A stretch of DNA of 60,978 nucleotides, from NCBI GenBank assembly GCA_034432655.1, contig DAOUBP010000169.1, positions 1 through 60,978 on the forward strand, in the 5' to 3' direction. Positions 35,999 through 44,818 of this stretch are shown piece after piece. The stretch's first letter is position 1; the number at the start of each line of letters is the position of its first letter. Position numbers and translations under genes: made by a program. The notes under the pieces were generated by a model that was given only the letters and a program-made list of their open reading frames with translations, was not told where the DNA came from and searched no databases. Source of the stretch: DAOUBP01 sp034432655 (lineage in GTDB: Bacteria; Chloroflexota; Anaerolineae; CG2-30-64-16).

Positions 35999-36099
35999 CG
36001 TTCGGAGCACACAGGTGGTTTTCTCAGGTTTTCGCTTCCCCCGTCGTCGTCCTGGTGAATCGGGATAGCACCCGGTCGAGGGACGCGCGAGCCGAACGT
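35999..36099 (+). ncRNA. Candidate structured leader or small RNA before argC
   Basis: A distant perfect pairing ACGTTCGG (35999-36006) with CCGAACGT (36092-36099) could close a domain of about 100 bases, followed at once by a strong terminator (36118-36153) only 20 bases before argC. This layout is typical of attenuation or of an independent small RNA. No known riboswitch or T-box consensus is visible. Confidence 0.45.
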
Positions 36100-36117
36100 C
36101 TAGGGCAGATTTAGGCG

Positions 36118-36153
36118 AACCAGCACCCAAACCCGGGGTGCTGGTTCTTTTTT
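36118..36153 (+). terminator. Strong terminator or attenuator immediately before argC
   Basis: An 11-bp stem AACCAGCACCC/GGGTGCTGGTT (36118-36128, 36136-36146), a 7-base loop and CTTTTTT. It either ends the GNAT unit or, with the region before it, controls read-through into the arginine genes. Confidence 0.9.
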
Positions 36154-36172
36154 ATGGCGGAGAAAACACAAG

Positions 36173-37192
36173 ATGGTCAAAATCGGCATCATCGGCGCGA
36201 CCGGCTACACCGGTCTGGAGTTGTTGCGGCTGCTCCAGCGCCATCCGGCCGCCCAGATCGTCTGGCTCACCTCCGAGCAGTCGGCCGGGCAGCGCTTCGG
36301 GGATGTCTTCGCGGTGCCCCCGGCCCTCGGCAGACACACCCTGGTGAATGCCGCGGCTGCGGACCTGGGCGCGGTCGAGCTGGTCTTTTGCTGTCTGCCG
36401 CACGGCGCAGCACAGGAGCACGTAGCAGCCGCACGCCGGGCAGGGGTCCGGGTGATTGACCTCAGCGCCGACTTTCGGCTGCGGGATCCTGCGGTTTACC
36501 AGCAATGGTACGGCCACCCGCACCAGCACCCCGACCTGCTGGCAAGCGCCGTGTATGGCCTGCCGGAACTGCACCGGGAACGGATCGCCACCGCCAGCTT
36601 GGTCGCCAACCCGGGCTGCTATCCCACCAGCATCATCCTGGGGCTGGCGCCGCTGGCCCGGGCCGGCTGGCTACAAGGGACCATCATCGCGGACAGCAAG
36701 TCGGGCGTGTCGGGCGCAGGCCGCTCTCCCTCCCTCAAGACCCACTTCGTAGAAGCCAACGAAAATCTGAGCCCCTACAACATCGGCCGGGCACACCGCC
36801 ATCTGCCGGAGATGGAGCAGGAGTTGGGAATCAACGAATCAGCAAATCAGCGAATCGTCTTTTCCCCGCATCTTGTGCCCATCAACCGGGGGATGCTTTC
36901 GACGATCTACGTGACGCTGCCGGAGGGGGCGAGCGAGGAAGAGGTGCGGGAGCGCTACGCAGCCATGTATGCGGACGAGCCGCTGACCTACCTGCTGCCC
37001 CCAGGGCAAGTCGCGACTTTCGGCCACACCGCCCACACCAACACCTGCGCCATCGGCCTGACCTTCGTGTCCGCCACGCGCACGCTGATCATCACCGCCA
37101 GCATTGACAACCTGGGCAAAGGCGCGTCGGGCCAGGCGGTGCAGAACATGAACGTGATGTACGGGTTTGCGGAGACGACCGGGTTGATCTGA
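36173..37192 (+). CDS. argC: N-acetyl-gamma-glutamyl-phosphate reductase
   Basis: Third step of arginine synthesis, NADPH-dependent reduction of N-acetylglutamyl phosphate. It has 339 residues: a Rossmann motif GATGYTGLELLRLL (8-21), catalytic Cys149 in ANPGCYPTS, and HLVPINRGMLST. Residues about 218-227 (GINESANQRI) are encoded by a GAATCAGC-type repeat that also occurs in spacers at 44719, so this looks like an in-frame insertion. It is the first gene of the arginine series, after a terminator. Confidence 0.95.
   Translation: MVKIGIIGATGYTGLELLRLLQRHPAAQIVWLTSEQSAGQRFGDVFAVPPALGRHTLVNAAAADLGAVELVFCCLPHGAAQEHVAAARRAGVRVIDLSADFRLRDPAVYQQWYGHPHQHPDLLASAVYGLPELHRERIATASLVANPGCYPTSIILGLAPLARAGWLQGTIIADSKSGVSGAGRSPSLKTHFVEANENLSPYNIGRAHRHLPEMEQELGINESANQRIVFSPHLVPINRGMLSTIYVTLPEGASEEEVRERYAAMYADEPLTYLLPPGQVATFGHTAHTNTCAIGLTFVSATRTLIITASIDNLGKGASGQAVQNMNVMYGFAETTGLI
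36827..36857 (+). repeat. GAATCAGC-word insertion inside argC
   Basis: Four imperfect copies of the word GAATCA(G/A)C within the argC frame. The reading frame is kept. The same word makes the intergenic block at 44719-44818. Confidence 0.55.
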
Positions 37193-37193
37193 G

Positions 37194-37308
37194 GCGTATT
37201 TCGTATTCCGTATTCCGTATTCCGTATTCCGTCAGTTGTTGGTCAAGCCATGTGCAATACGCAACACGCAATACGCAGTACGCAGTACGTAGTACGTAGT
37301 ACGCAACA
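37194..37308. repeat. GTATTCC/TACGCAATACG short-word repeat, argC-argB gap
   Basis: The left half is five tandem CGTATTC words (37196-37232). The right half is TACGCAACACG, ATACGCAGTACG and TACGTAGTACG words in the opposite sense. Together they make a loose inverted repeat between argC and argB. Confidence 0.75.
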
Positions 37309-37328
37309 GCAGAAACAGGGCAGACAAA

Positions 37329-38102
37329 ATGCGTTCCAACGACAAGTCCATCCTCGTCCTCAAAATCGGCGGCAACCAGGTGGAAGATGAGGTGTTCCTC
37401 GCCGGATTCGTGACCGCGGTCAAAAGTCTGCTGACCGATCATGCGATCATCGTCGTGCACGGCGGTGGCAAAGAAATCACCGACCTACACACACAACTTA
37501 ACATAATAACAGAAACGATCGAAGGATTGCGGGTCACATCGGAGGAAAGCCTGCGTCTGGTGGAAATGGTGCTCAACGGCGTGGTCAACACCCGGTTGGT
37601 GCGTTGGCTGGTGAACGGCGGGATAGACGCAGTCGGCCTCACCGGCGTAGATATGGGGTTGGTACGGGTGAGCCCGCTCACTGTCGGGGGCCACAGCCTG
37701 GGCCGCGTTGGACAGGTGCGGCGTGTCAACGGCGAAGCGCTGCTCCAACTGTTGGACCTGGACCTGACCCCGGTCATTTCGCCCGTGTCGGTGGGCGAAG
37801 ATGGGCTGAGCTACAACGTGAACGCCGACCATGTGGCAGCCGGCGTGGCGCGCGCCGTGGAAGCCAGCAAGCTGATCTTCGTGAGCAACGTGCCGGGTGT
37901 ACAGGTCACGGGGCGCACTATGCGCGCACTCACTGTGGAACAGATCGAGGGCCTCATCGCCGACGGCCACATCACGGGCGGAATGATCCCCAAGGTGCGC
38001 TCCGCCACCGAGGCCGTCCTCAGCGGCGTGTATCAGGCTGTGATCACCGACCTGACGGGGCTGATGCGCGGGGAAGGGACGGCGGTGATCCTTGGAACAT
38101 GA
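37329..38102 (+). CDS. argB: Acetylglutamate kinase
   Basis: Second step of arginine synthesis: phosphorylates the gamma carboxyl of N-acetylglutamate. It has 257 residues of the amino-acid kinase fold. VLKIGGNQ holds the catalytic Lys, and VVHGGGKEI is the glycine-rich substrate loop (commonly HGGGP in other ArgB). Then come NADHVAAGVARAV and GGMIPKVRSATEAV. No LysW carrier gene is seen nearby and argJ is present, which favours the acetylated route over LysW-bound intermediates. This is usually the feedback-controlled step in cyclic pathways. Confidence 0.93.
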   Translation: MRSNDKSILVLKIGGNQVEDEVFLAGFVTAVKSLLTDHAIIVVHGGGKEITDLHTQLNIITETIEGLRVTSEESLRLVEMVLNGVVNTRLVRWLVNGGIDAVGLTGVDMGLVRVSPLTVGGHSLGRVGQVRRVNGEALLQLLDLDLTPVISPVSVGEDGLSYNVNADHVAAGVARAVEASKLIFVSNVPGVQVTGRTMRALTVEQIEGLIADGHITGGMIPKVRSATEAVLSGVYQAVITDLTGLMRGEGTAVILGT

Positions 38103-38124
38103 CGTAAACTGTGGATTACTTGCT

Positions 38125-38200
38125 GCATACTGCGCACTACGTATTCCGCATCAGATCATCACCATACGCAAATACGCAATACGCAGTACGCAGTACTGTC
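38125..38200. repeat. TACGCAATACGC-type short-word repeat, argB-argD gap
   Basis: Repeats of TACGCA, AATACGCAG and TACGTATT words, of the same family as 13733-13808 and 37194-37308. It fills most of the 111 bases between argB and argD. Confidence 0.75.
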
Positions 38201-38213
38201 AGGAGCACATCAC

Positions 38214-39395
<1,182 letters not shown>

Positions 39396-39428
39396 AGACG
39401 CAATAGAAGAACAAGGGAACTGAGAGAA

Positions 39429-39974
39429 ATGGGAGAGATCTTGATCCGGCCTGCTGTGGAAAGCGATATCGAGGCGATCCTGGCCATCGTCAACGGCTAT
39501 GCTGCCCAAAACCTCATGCTGCCGCGCACCGCTGAGCAAATCCGCCGCGTGCTCCGGGGATTTTTGGTGGCCGAGCACGCGGGCCAGGTGATCGGTTGCG
39601 GCTCCAACGTGGAGTTGACCCCGCGCCTGACGGAGCTGCGCTCGCTGGCGGTGGCGCCGACGTGGCGCGGCAACGGCCTGGGCCGACGGTTGGTGGCCGC
39701 GCTGGTGGAAAAAGCGCGCGCAGACGGCTACGAGCAGATCTGCGCGCTGACGCTAAACGAGGGCTTTTTCAATCAATGTGGGTTTGTCACAGTAGACCGC
39801 TGGGCTATCTCACCCAAAATCTGGCACGAGTGCATCTACTGTCCCAAGTTCGACGCCTGTGATGAAATCGCTGTGCTGATGAACCTGACCGAGCCGGCCA
39901 CCGTCTTCAAGCCGCTGGCCCCCGAGGTGAGCCAGGAATTGTGGCAAGGGCTGAAGCTGGCGTTGGCAAGTTGA
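39429..39974 (+). CDS. GNAT-type N-acetylglutamate synthase
   Basis: A 181-residue stand-alone GNAT that probably makes N-acetylglutamate from glutamate and acetyl-CoA, the first step of arginine synthesis. It has RSLAVAPTWRGNGLGRRLVAALVEKA, LTLNEGFFNQCGFVTVDR (the characteristic stretch of short single-domain NAGS) and KIWHECIYCPKFDACDE. Several Cys could bind metal. Since argJ is also present, this gives a second, non-recycling entry to the pathway. Its place in the operon is strong support. Confidence 0.85.
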   Translation: MGEILIRPAVESDIEAILAIVNGYAAQNLMLPRTAEQIRRVLRGFLVAEHAGQVIGCGSNVELTPRLTELRSLAVAPTWRGNGLGRRLVAALVEKARADGYEQICALTLNEGFFNQCGFVTVDRWAISPKIWHECIYCPKFDACDEIAVLMNLTEPATVFKPLAPEVSQELWQGLKLALAS

Positions 39975-40076
39975 TAGATTGGCAAGCAGGTAAACTGATA
40001 ACCTGGCCGGTTGTGCACCAATGCTCCGGTCTGCCGACCTACCAGTTTACCGGTCTACCGTTCTACCAATCCCACC
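39971..40076. repeat. Short-word repeat with inverted arms before homoserine dehydrogenase
   Basis: Words such as GGCAAG, CAGGTAAACTG and CTACCAGTTTACC. CAGGTAAACTG (39987-39997) faces CAGTTTACCGG (40043-40053), 10 of 11 pairs. This is a different word family from the TACGCA blocks, also in a spacer of the arginine series. Confidence 0.6.
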
Positions 40077-40090
40077 GAAAGGAGCCGATT

Positions 40091-41170
40091 ATGCCCAAAA
40101 CCATCCGCCTCGCCCTCATCGGCCTGGGCAACGTGGGCCGGGCGTTTCTGGAACTGATGGTGACCAAGGCAGACCTGCTGCGAGAACGCTACGACCTGGC
40201 GCTGGTGTTGACCGGCGCGGCCGATTCATCCGGCGCGGTGATGGACGGGAGCGGCATTGACCCCATTGCGCTGCGGGAGCACAAGGCGCGCGGGGGCAAC
40301 GCGGCGAACTTCGTGCGCGGGGTGCCGGGGATGAGCGCGCTGAAGCTGGCGGCCCAGGCCCCGGCCGACGTCCTCCTGGAGGCCTCGACAGTGAACCTGC
40401 AAACGGGCCAGCCCGGGCTGGATTGCGTGCGCCGGGCCATCCGCCGGGGGATGCATGTCGTCCTGGCCAACAAAGGGCCGCTGGTCCATGCCTTCGGTGA
40501 GCTGGAGGCAGCCGCCCGGGCAGCCAACGTTGGCCTGGCCTACAGCGCTACGGTCTGCGGCGCGCTGCCGGTGGTGAACATCGGCCGCCGCGACCTGGCC
40601 GGCTGTGAGATCCTTTCGGTGCGCGGCATCTTCAACTCCACCAGCAACTCGATCCTGGCTGCGATGGCTCAAGGCGGCAGCTATGCAGAGGCGTTGCGGC
40701 AGGCCCAACGCGACGGCATCGCCGAGGCCGATCCCAGCCTGGATGTGGAGGGGTGGGACACCGCCAACAAGCTGGTGATCATCGCCAACAGCATCCTGCG
40801 CCAGCCGGCGACCCTGGCCGACGTGCAGCCCGTCATCGGCATCACCGGCATCTCGGCCGACGACATCCGCGCGGCCGCGGCACAGGGCAAAGTGATCAAA
40901 CTGGTGGCAAGGGCCGAGCGCAAAGAGCGACAAGACGCGAGAGACTCCGAAGGCCCATATCGCCTTTCCGTGCAACCTGAATGGCTGCCAACCGATGACT
41001 TCCTGGCCTCGGTCAACGGCTGGGAGATGGGCATCGTCTTCGACACCGATATCATGGGCCTGCAGCAGTTCAAAGTGGACGAGCGCGGCCCTGTGCCCAC
41101 AGCGGCCGCGATGCTACGGGATGTGCTTGGATTGACAACACCGCTGATCGCGGAGTCAGCTGCGGGGTGA
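40091..41170 (+). CDS. Homoserine dehydrogenase
   Basis: NAD(P)H-dependent reduction of aspartate semialdehyde to homoserine for Thr, Met and Ile. It has 359 residues: Rossmann GLGNVGRAFL (11-20), LANKGPLVHAFGEL, GIFNSTSNSILAAM and GIAEADPSLDVEGWDTANKL. There is no C-terminal ACT domain, so no Thr feedback by that route. Residues 278-288 (KERQDARDSEG) look like a low-complexity addition. The ATG at 40091 has an AAAGGAG site. Placed inside the arginine genes without an obvious pathway link. Confidence 0.9.
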   Translation: MPKTIRLALIGLGNVGRAFLELMVTKADLLRERYDLALVLTGAADSSGAVMDGSGIDPIALREHKARGGNAANFVRGVPGMSALKLAAQAPADVLLEASTVNLQTGQPGLDCVRRAIRRGMHVVLANKGPLVHAFGELEAAARAANVGLAYSATVCGALPVVNIGRRDLAGCEILSVRGIFNSTSNSILAAMAQGGSYAEALRQAQRDGIAEADPSLDVEGWDTANKLVIIANSILRQPATLADVQPVIGITGISADDIRAAAAQGKVIKLVARAERKERQDARDSEGPYRLSVQPEWLPTDDFLASVNGWEMGIVFDTDIMGLQQFKVDERGPVPTAAAMLRDVLGLTTPLIAESAAG

Positions 41171-41220
41171 GCATCCTCAGATGCGAACGGCTCTCCCCGC
41201 ACCGCATCTGAGATGCTTGC
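41171..41220. repeat. Core-only copy of the long palindromic element
   Basis: GCATCCTCAGATGCGAAC followed after 17 bases by GCATCTGAGATGC, the same core stem as the elements at 44819 and 60889 but with a longer loop, one deletion and no outer arms. It lies between homoserine dehydrogenase and argG. Confidence 0.6.
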
Positions 41221-41263
41221 CCCTCTCAAGTCAGCAAACTCTCAACACATCAAGGAGGAACTT

Positions 41264-42532
41264 ATGCCTGCCAAAAAATCATCCGTCAACAAAGTCGTGC
41301 TCGCTTACTCCGGCGGGCTGGATACCTCGTGCATCGTGCCGTGGCTCGTCGAGAACTACGGCTGCGAGGTGGTCTGCTTCTGCGCCAACCTGGGCCAGGA
41401 GGAGGAGCTCTCGGGACTGGAGGCCAAGGCGTTGGCATCCGGCGCCAGCAAGATTTACATCGAGGACCTGCGAGAGGAGTTCATCACCGACTATATCTAC
41501 CCCACCCTGCGGGCCGGCGCGGTCTACGAACGGGAGTACCTGTTAGGCACCAGCTTTGCCCGGCCGCTGATCGCCAAACGGATGGTCGAAATCGCGGAGC
41601 TGGAAGGCGCAGATGCGGTCGCGCACGGCGCCACCGGCAAAGGCAACGATCAGGTGCGCTTCGAGCTGACCGTGATGGCGTTGAACCCCAAGCTGAAGAT
41701 CATTGCGCCCTGGCGGGAATGGCACATCCGCAGCCGTGAGGATGCCTTGAAATACGCGGCGGAACACAATGTGCCCGTCACAGCCACCCTTAAGTCCATC
41801 TACAGCCGTGACCGCAACTTGTGGCACCTCAGCCACGAAGGCGGCATCCTGGAGGACCCCTGGCAGGAACCGGAAGAGAGCATGTACCAGCTCACGGTGG
41901 CACCGGAAGCAGCGCCTGACGAACCGGAATATGTGGAGATCTATTTCGATCAAGGGATCCCGAAACGGGTCAACGGCGAGGCGCTGGGCCCCATTTCGCT
42001 GATAGCGCGGCTGAACCAGATCGGCGCCCGGCACGGCATCGGCCGCATTGACCTGGTGGAAAACCGCCTGGTCGGCATGAAATCGCACGGCGTCTACGAG
42101 ACCCCCGGCGGCACCATCCTTTACAAGGCACACCAGGCGCTGGAGCAGCTCTGCCTGGACAAAGAGACGCTGCACTACAAACAGATGATCGCGCTCAAGT
42201 ACGCCGACCTGGTCTACAACGGCCAGTGGTTCACCACCCTGCGCGAAGCGCTAGACGCGTTCGTGGATGTGACCCAGCAACGCGTGACCGGCACCGCGCG
42301 GCTTAAGCTGTACAAAGGCAGCCTCACCCTCGTCGGCCGCAAATCGCCTTATAGCCTCTACCGCGAGGACTATGCTACGTTTGGCGAGGAGGACGTCTAT
42401 AACCAGAAGGATGCCGAGGGCTTCATCAAGTTGTTTGGCCTGCCGATGAAGGTGGCTGCGTTGCTGGACATCGAAGGCACCGGCAAGAGCAAGTATCGCG
42501 GGCCGGACTATTCGGCGTTCAAGCGGGATTGA
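41264..42532 (+). CDS. argG: Argininosuccinate synthase
   Basis: Condenses citrulline and aspartate with ATP. It has 422 residues, slightly longer than usual (about 400). The ATP-binding AYSGGLDTS lies near residue 13. GATGKGNDQVRFE, HEGGILEDPW and YETPGGTILYKAH follow. The ATG at 41264 has AAGGAGG 5 bases before it. argJ starts 3 bases after the stop. The ornithine carbamoyltransferase that makes its substrate is not in the window. Confidence 0.96.
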   Translation: MPAKKSSVNKVVLAYSGGLDTSCIVPWLVENYGCEVVCFCANLGQEEELSGLEAKALASGASKIYIEDLREEFITDYIYPTLRAGAVYEREYLLGTSFARPLIAKRMVEIAELEGADAVAHGATGKGNDQVRFELTVMALNPKLKIIAPWREWHIRSREDALKYAAEHNVPVTATLKSIYSRDRNLWHLSHEGGILEDPWQEPEESMYQLTVAPEAAPDEPEYVEIYFDQGIPKRVNGEALGPISLIARLNQIGARHGIGRIDLVENRLVGMKSHGVYETPGGTILYKAHQALEQLCLDKETLHYKQMIALKYADLVYNGQWFTTLREALDAFVDVTQQRVTGTARLKLYKGSLTLVGRKSPYSLYREDYATFGEEDVYNQKDAEGFIKLFGLPMKVAALLDIEGTGKSKYRGPDYSAFKRD

Positions 42533-42535
42533 ACC

Positions 42536-43765
42536 ATGCCTGACCACACTCCTCTCGGCTTCACCTTCTCTGGCGTGGCAGCCGGCATCAAAAAGACCGG
42601 CGCGCTGGATCTTGCGTTGGTTGTCAGCGATCGGCCGTGCACGGCTGCGGCTGTGTTCACCCAAAACAGATTCCCGGCCGCGCCGGTGCTCTATGACCGT
42701 AGCCTGGTGCGGGAAAACCCGGCCGGACTGCGCGCGGTGGCCATCAACGCCGGCTGTGCCAATGCCTGCACGGGCGATGCCGGCCTGGCAGACGCGGCAG
42801 AGATGGCCGCGCTGACGGAAGCCGCAGCAGGCCTGCCCCCGCGCTCGGCTGCGGTGATGTCCACCGGCGTGATCGGCCCGCGGCTGCCGATGCCGAAGAT
42901 CGCAGCCGGCCTGCGGGAGGCCGCGCGCCAGCTCTCCCCTCATGGCTGGGAGGCCGCGGCGCGCGCCATCATGACGACCGATACCCGGCCCAAAGTGGCG
43001 TTTCGGGAAGCAGCTGGCGCCCGCCTGTTCGGCATGTGCAAAGGAGCGGGGATGATCCACCCGAACATGGCGACCATGCTGGCGGTCATCGTCACCGACG
43101 CGGCGATCGAACCGGCCACCTTACAGGAGATGCTGCGTGCGGCAGTGGCGGTCAGCTTCAACGCGATCAGCGTGGACGGCGACACCAGCACCAACGATAC
43201 TGTGCTCCTGCTGGCAAACGGCGCGTCAGGCCGGAAGCCGGAAGGTGGCAACTCGGAGGGCTTGGCCCTGGCCTCAGCCCTAACCTCGCTCTGCACCGAC
43301 CTGGCCCAGCAGATCGTGCGTGATGGTGAGGGCGCGACCAAGTTCATCACCATCCAGGTAAGGGGCGCTGCTTCGGACGCAGACGCGAAGAAGGCCGCCA
43401 AGGCGGTCGCGAACTCGCCTCTGGTCAAAACCGCCTTCTACGGCGGCGATGCGAACTGGGGACGCATCCTGGCAGCGGTAGGCTACTCCGGCGCAGCGGT
43501 TGAACCGGACAAAACTGACCTGTGGATTGCAAGGGGCGAGGGTGGAGACGCGCAGGCGCAGGGACACGGAGAGCTCCAAGACGCGCTGCAGTTAGTATAC
43601 AAGGGACAACCAATGCCATACTCAGAAGAAGCGGCCAGTGCCATTTTTGCCGGGCCGGAGATCAATGTGCAGATCGCGCTGGGGTTGGGGAGCGGCCAGG
43701 CTACCGTCTGGACCTGCGACCTGAGCCACGCCTACGTAGACATCAACGGCCATTATCGGACCTGA
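42536..43765 (+). CDS. argJ: Glutamate N-acetyltransferase / amino-acid acetyltransferase
   Basis: Recycles the acetyl group from N-acetylornithine to glutamate. It has 409 residues. The self-cleavage site is between A179 and T180 in HPNMATMLAVIVTDA. IMTTDTRPK, SVDGDTSTND and FYGGDANWGRILAAVGY are present. About 332-352 (GEGGDAQAQGHGELQDA region) is an apparent low-complexity insertion between strands that are normally joined, and 233-241 is another short one. It follows argG by 3 bases. Both the cyclic ArgJ route and a GNAT synthase are therefore present. Confidence 0.95.
   Translation: MPDHTPLGFTFSGVAAGIKKTGALDLALVVSDRPCTAAAVFTQNRFPAAPVLYDRSLVRENPAGLRAVAINAGCANACTGDAGLADAAEMAALTEAAAGLPPRSAAVMSTGVIGPRLPMPKIAAGLREAARQLSPHGWEAAARAIMTTDTRPKVAFREAAGARLFGMCKGAGMIHPNMATMLAVIVTDAAIEPATLQEMLRAAVAVSFNAISVDGDTSTNDTVLLLANGASGRKPEGGNSEGLALASALTSLCTDLAQQIVRDGEGATKFITIQVRGAASDADAKKAAKAVANSPLVKTAFYGGDANWGRILAAVGYSGAAVEPDKTDLWIARGEGGDAQAQGHGELQDALQLVYKGQPMPYSEEAASAIFAGPEINVQIALGLGSGQATVWTCDLSHAYVDINGHYRT
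43529..43591 (+). repeat. Apparent in-frame low-complexity insertion in argJ
   Basis: A GAGACGCGCAGGCGCAGGGA-type tract encoding about 21 Gly/Ala/Gln-rich residues between TDLWI and LVYKGQPM, where ArgJ relatives have a short turn. The length is a multiple of three. Confidence 0.45.
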
Positions 43766-43822
43766 TGCGTTTGGCCGTGCGGCAGGCTGGCGCTAAAATA
43801 ACAACCTCACCTTCACATTGAG

Positions 43823-44713
43823 GTGTACAGGCAGGTGATTTTCGAGAATTATTACGTCTATCGAGCCGGCTTGTGGCTGATCACACACCTGCCCCGTGGC
43901 CTGGTGTACTTTCTGGCCGGCGCGCTGGCCGAGCTGAACTTCTTCTTTAACGGCCGCTCACGCCGCGGGGTCTATGCCAACCAGGCCCGCGTGTTGTCGC
44001 CGGCCACAGGCCGCCTGCAACGCTGGCGCATGGCGAGAGCCGCCTTTCGCAACTTCGCGTATGCGATTGTTGACTTCTTCCATATCCCGGGCTTGAACCG
44101 GTCCACTATGGACCAATTCGTGGCCGAAATCAAGGGGATGGAACACGTCCAGGCAGCCATCGCGGCCGGCCGAGGTGGCATCTTCGTGACCGTGCACATG
44201 GGCAGTTGGGAGTTGGGGGGCGCCTGTATGGGGCTCCTTGGCATCCCGCTCACGGTGGCTGCGCTCAAACACAAGGACCCCCGGGTTGAAAAGCTGTTCG
44301 TGTCCACCCGGGAAGCCGGACAGATGGAGGTGGTGCCGCTGGGAGGTGCGCTGGCAAAGCTGCAAGAAGCCCTGACGCGCGGCCGGTTCATCGCGTTGGT
44401 CTCAGACCGGGATGTCAAGGGCACCGGGATACGGCTGCCCTTCTTCGGCCAGCCCACGCGCCTGCCCAGCGGCCACGCCAAGCTGGCGCTGAACACCGGC
44501 GCATGGATCTTACCGGCCACCACCTATCGCCTGCCCGACAAACGGATCGTCATTGACATCCGCGCACCGATTATCCCTGATCCGCAGACTGACACCGAGG
44601 AAAGCCTGACCCTGCGCACCCTGGCCGTCCTCGAAGATTTCATCCGCAGCCACCCGGATCAATGGCTCTCGTTCTTCAACCTGTGGAGCGAGACAGAACT
44701 GCCGGTGGCGTGA
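43823..44713 (+). CDS. Lysophospholipid/lipid acyltransferase (LpxL/HtrB/PatA superfamily)
   Basis: A 296-residue membrane-associated acyltransferase with the catalytic motif H-x4-E region (HMGSWELGG), then GIRLPFFGQPTRLPSGHAKLAL. In Gram-negatives this family makes lipid A secondary acyl chains; in actinobacteria PatA acylates phosphatidylinositol mannosides. No lipid A genes are seen here, so a glycolipid role like PatA is as likely. It starts at GTG 43823, 57 bases after argJ, with a fair ribosome site. Confidence 0.82.
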   Translation: MYRQVIFENYYVYRAGLWLITHLPRGLVYFLAGALAELNFFFNGRSRRGVYANQARVLSPATGRLQRWRMARAAFRNFAYAIVDFFHIPGLNRSTMDQFVAEIKGMEHVQAAIAAGRGGIFVTVHMGSWELGGACMGLLGIPLTVAALKHKDPRVEKLFVSTREAGQMEVVPLGGALAKLQEALTRGRFIALVSDRDVKGTGIRLPFFGQPTRLPSGHAKLALNTGAWILPATTYRLPDKRIVIDIRAPIIPDPQTDTEESLTLRTLAVLEDFIRSHPDQWLSFFNLWSETELPVA

Positions 44714-44718
44714 GGGGG

Positions 44719-44818
44719 AGCGAATCAGCGAATCGGCGAATGGCGAATCGGCGAATCAGCGAATCAGCGAATGGCGAATCGGCGAATGGCGAATCAGCGA
44801 ATGGGCGAATGGACTGAT
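44719..44818. repeat. GAATCAGC/GAATGGC short-word repeat
   Basis: About twelve imperfect copies of the 8-base words GAATCAGC, GAATCGGC and GAATGGGC directly after the acyltransferase stop. Related words occur inside argC (36827) and at 56592-56664. It borders the long palindromic element. Confidence 0.8.

Noticed and set aside
37194..38200. CRISPR-like repeats around argB
   Set aside because: The units are short, imperfect and shuffled with no unique spacers, and no cas genes are present.
40922..40954. A repeat insertion in homoserine dehydrogenase (KERQDARDSEG)
   Set aside because: The segment is short and lies in a naturally variable loop; the words do not clearly match the spacer families, so it is not claimed.
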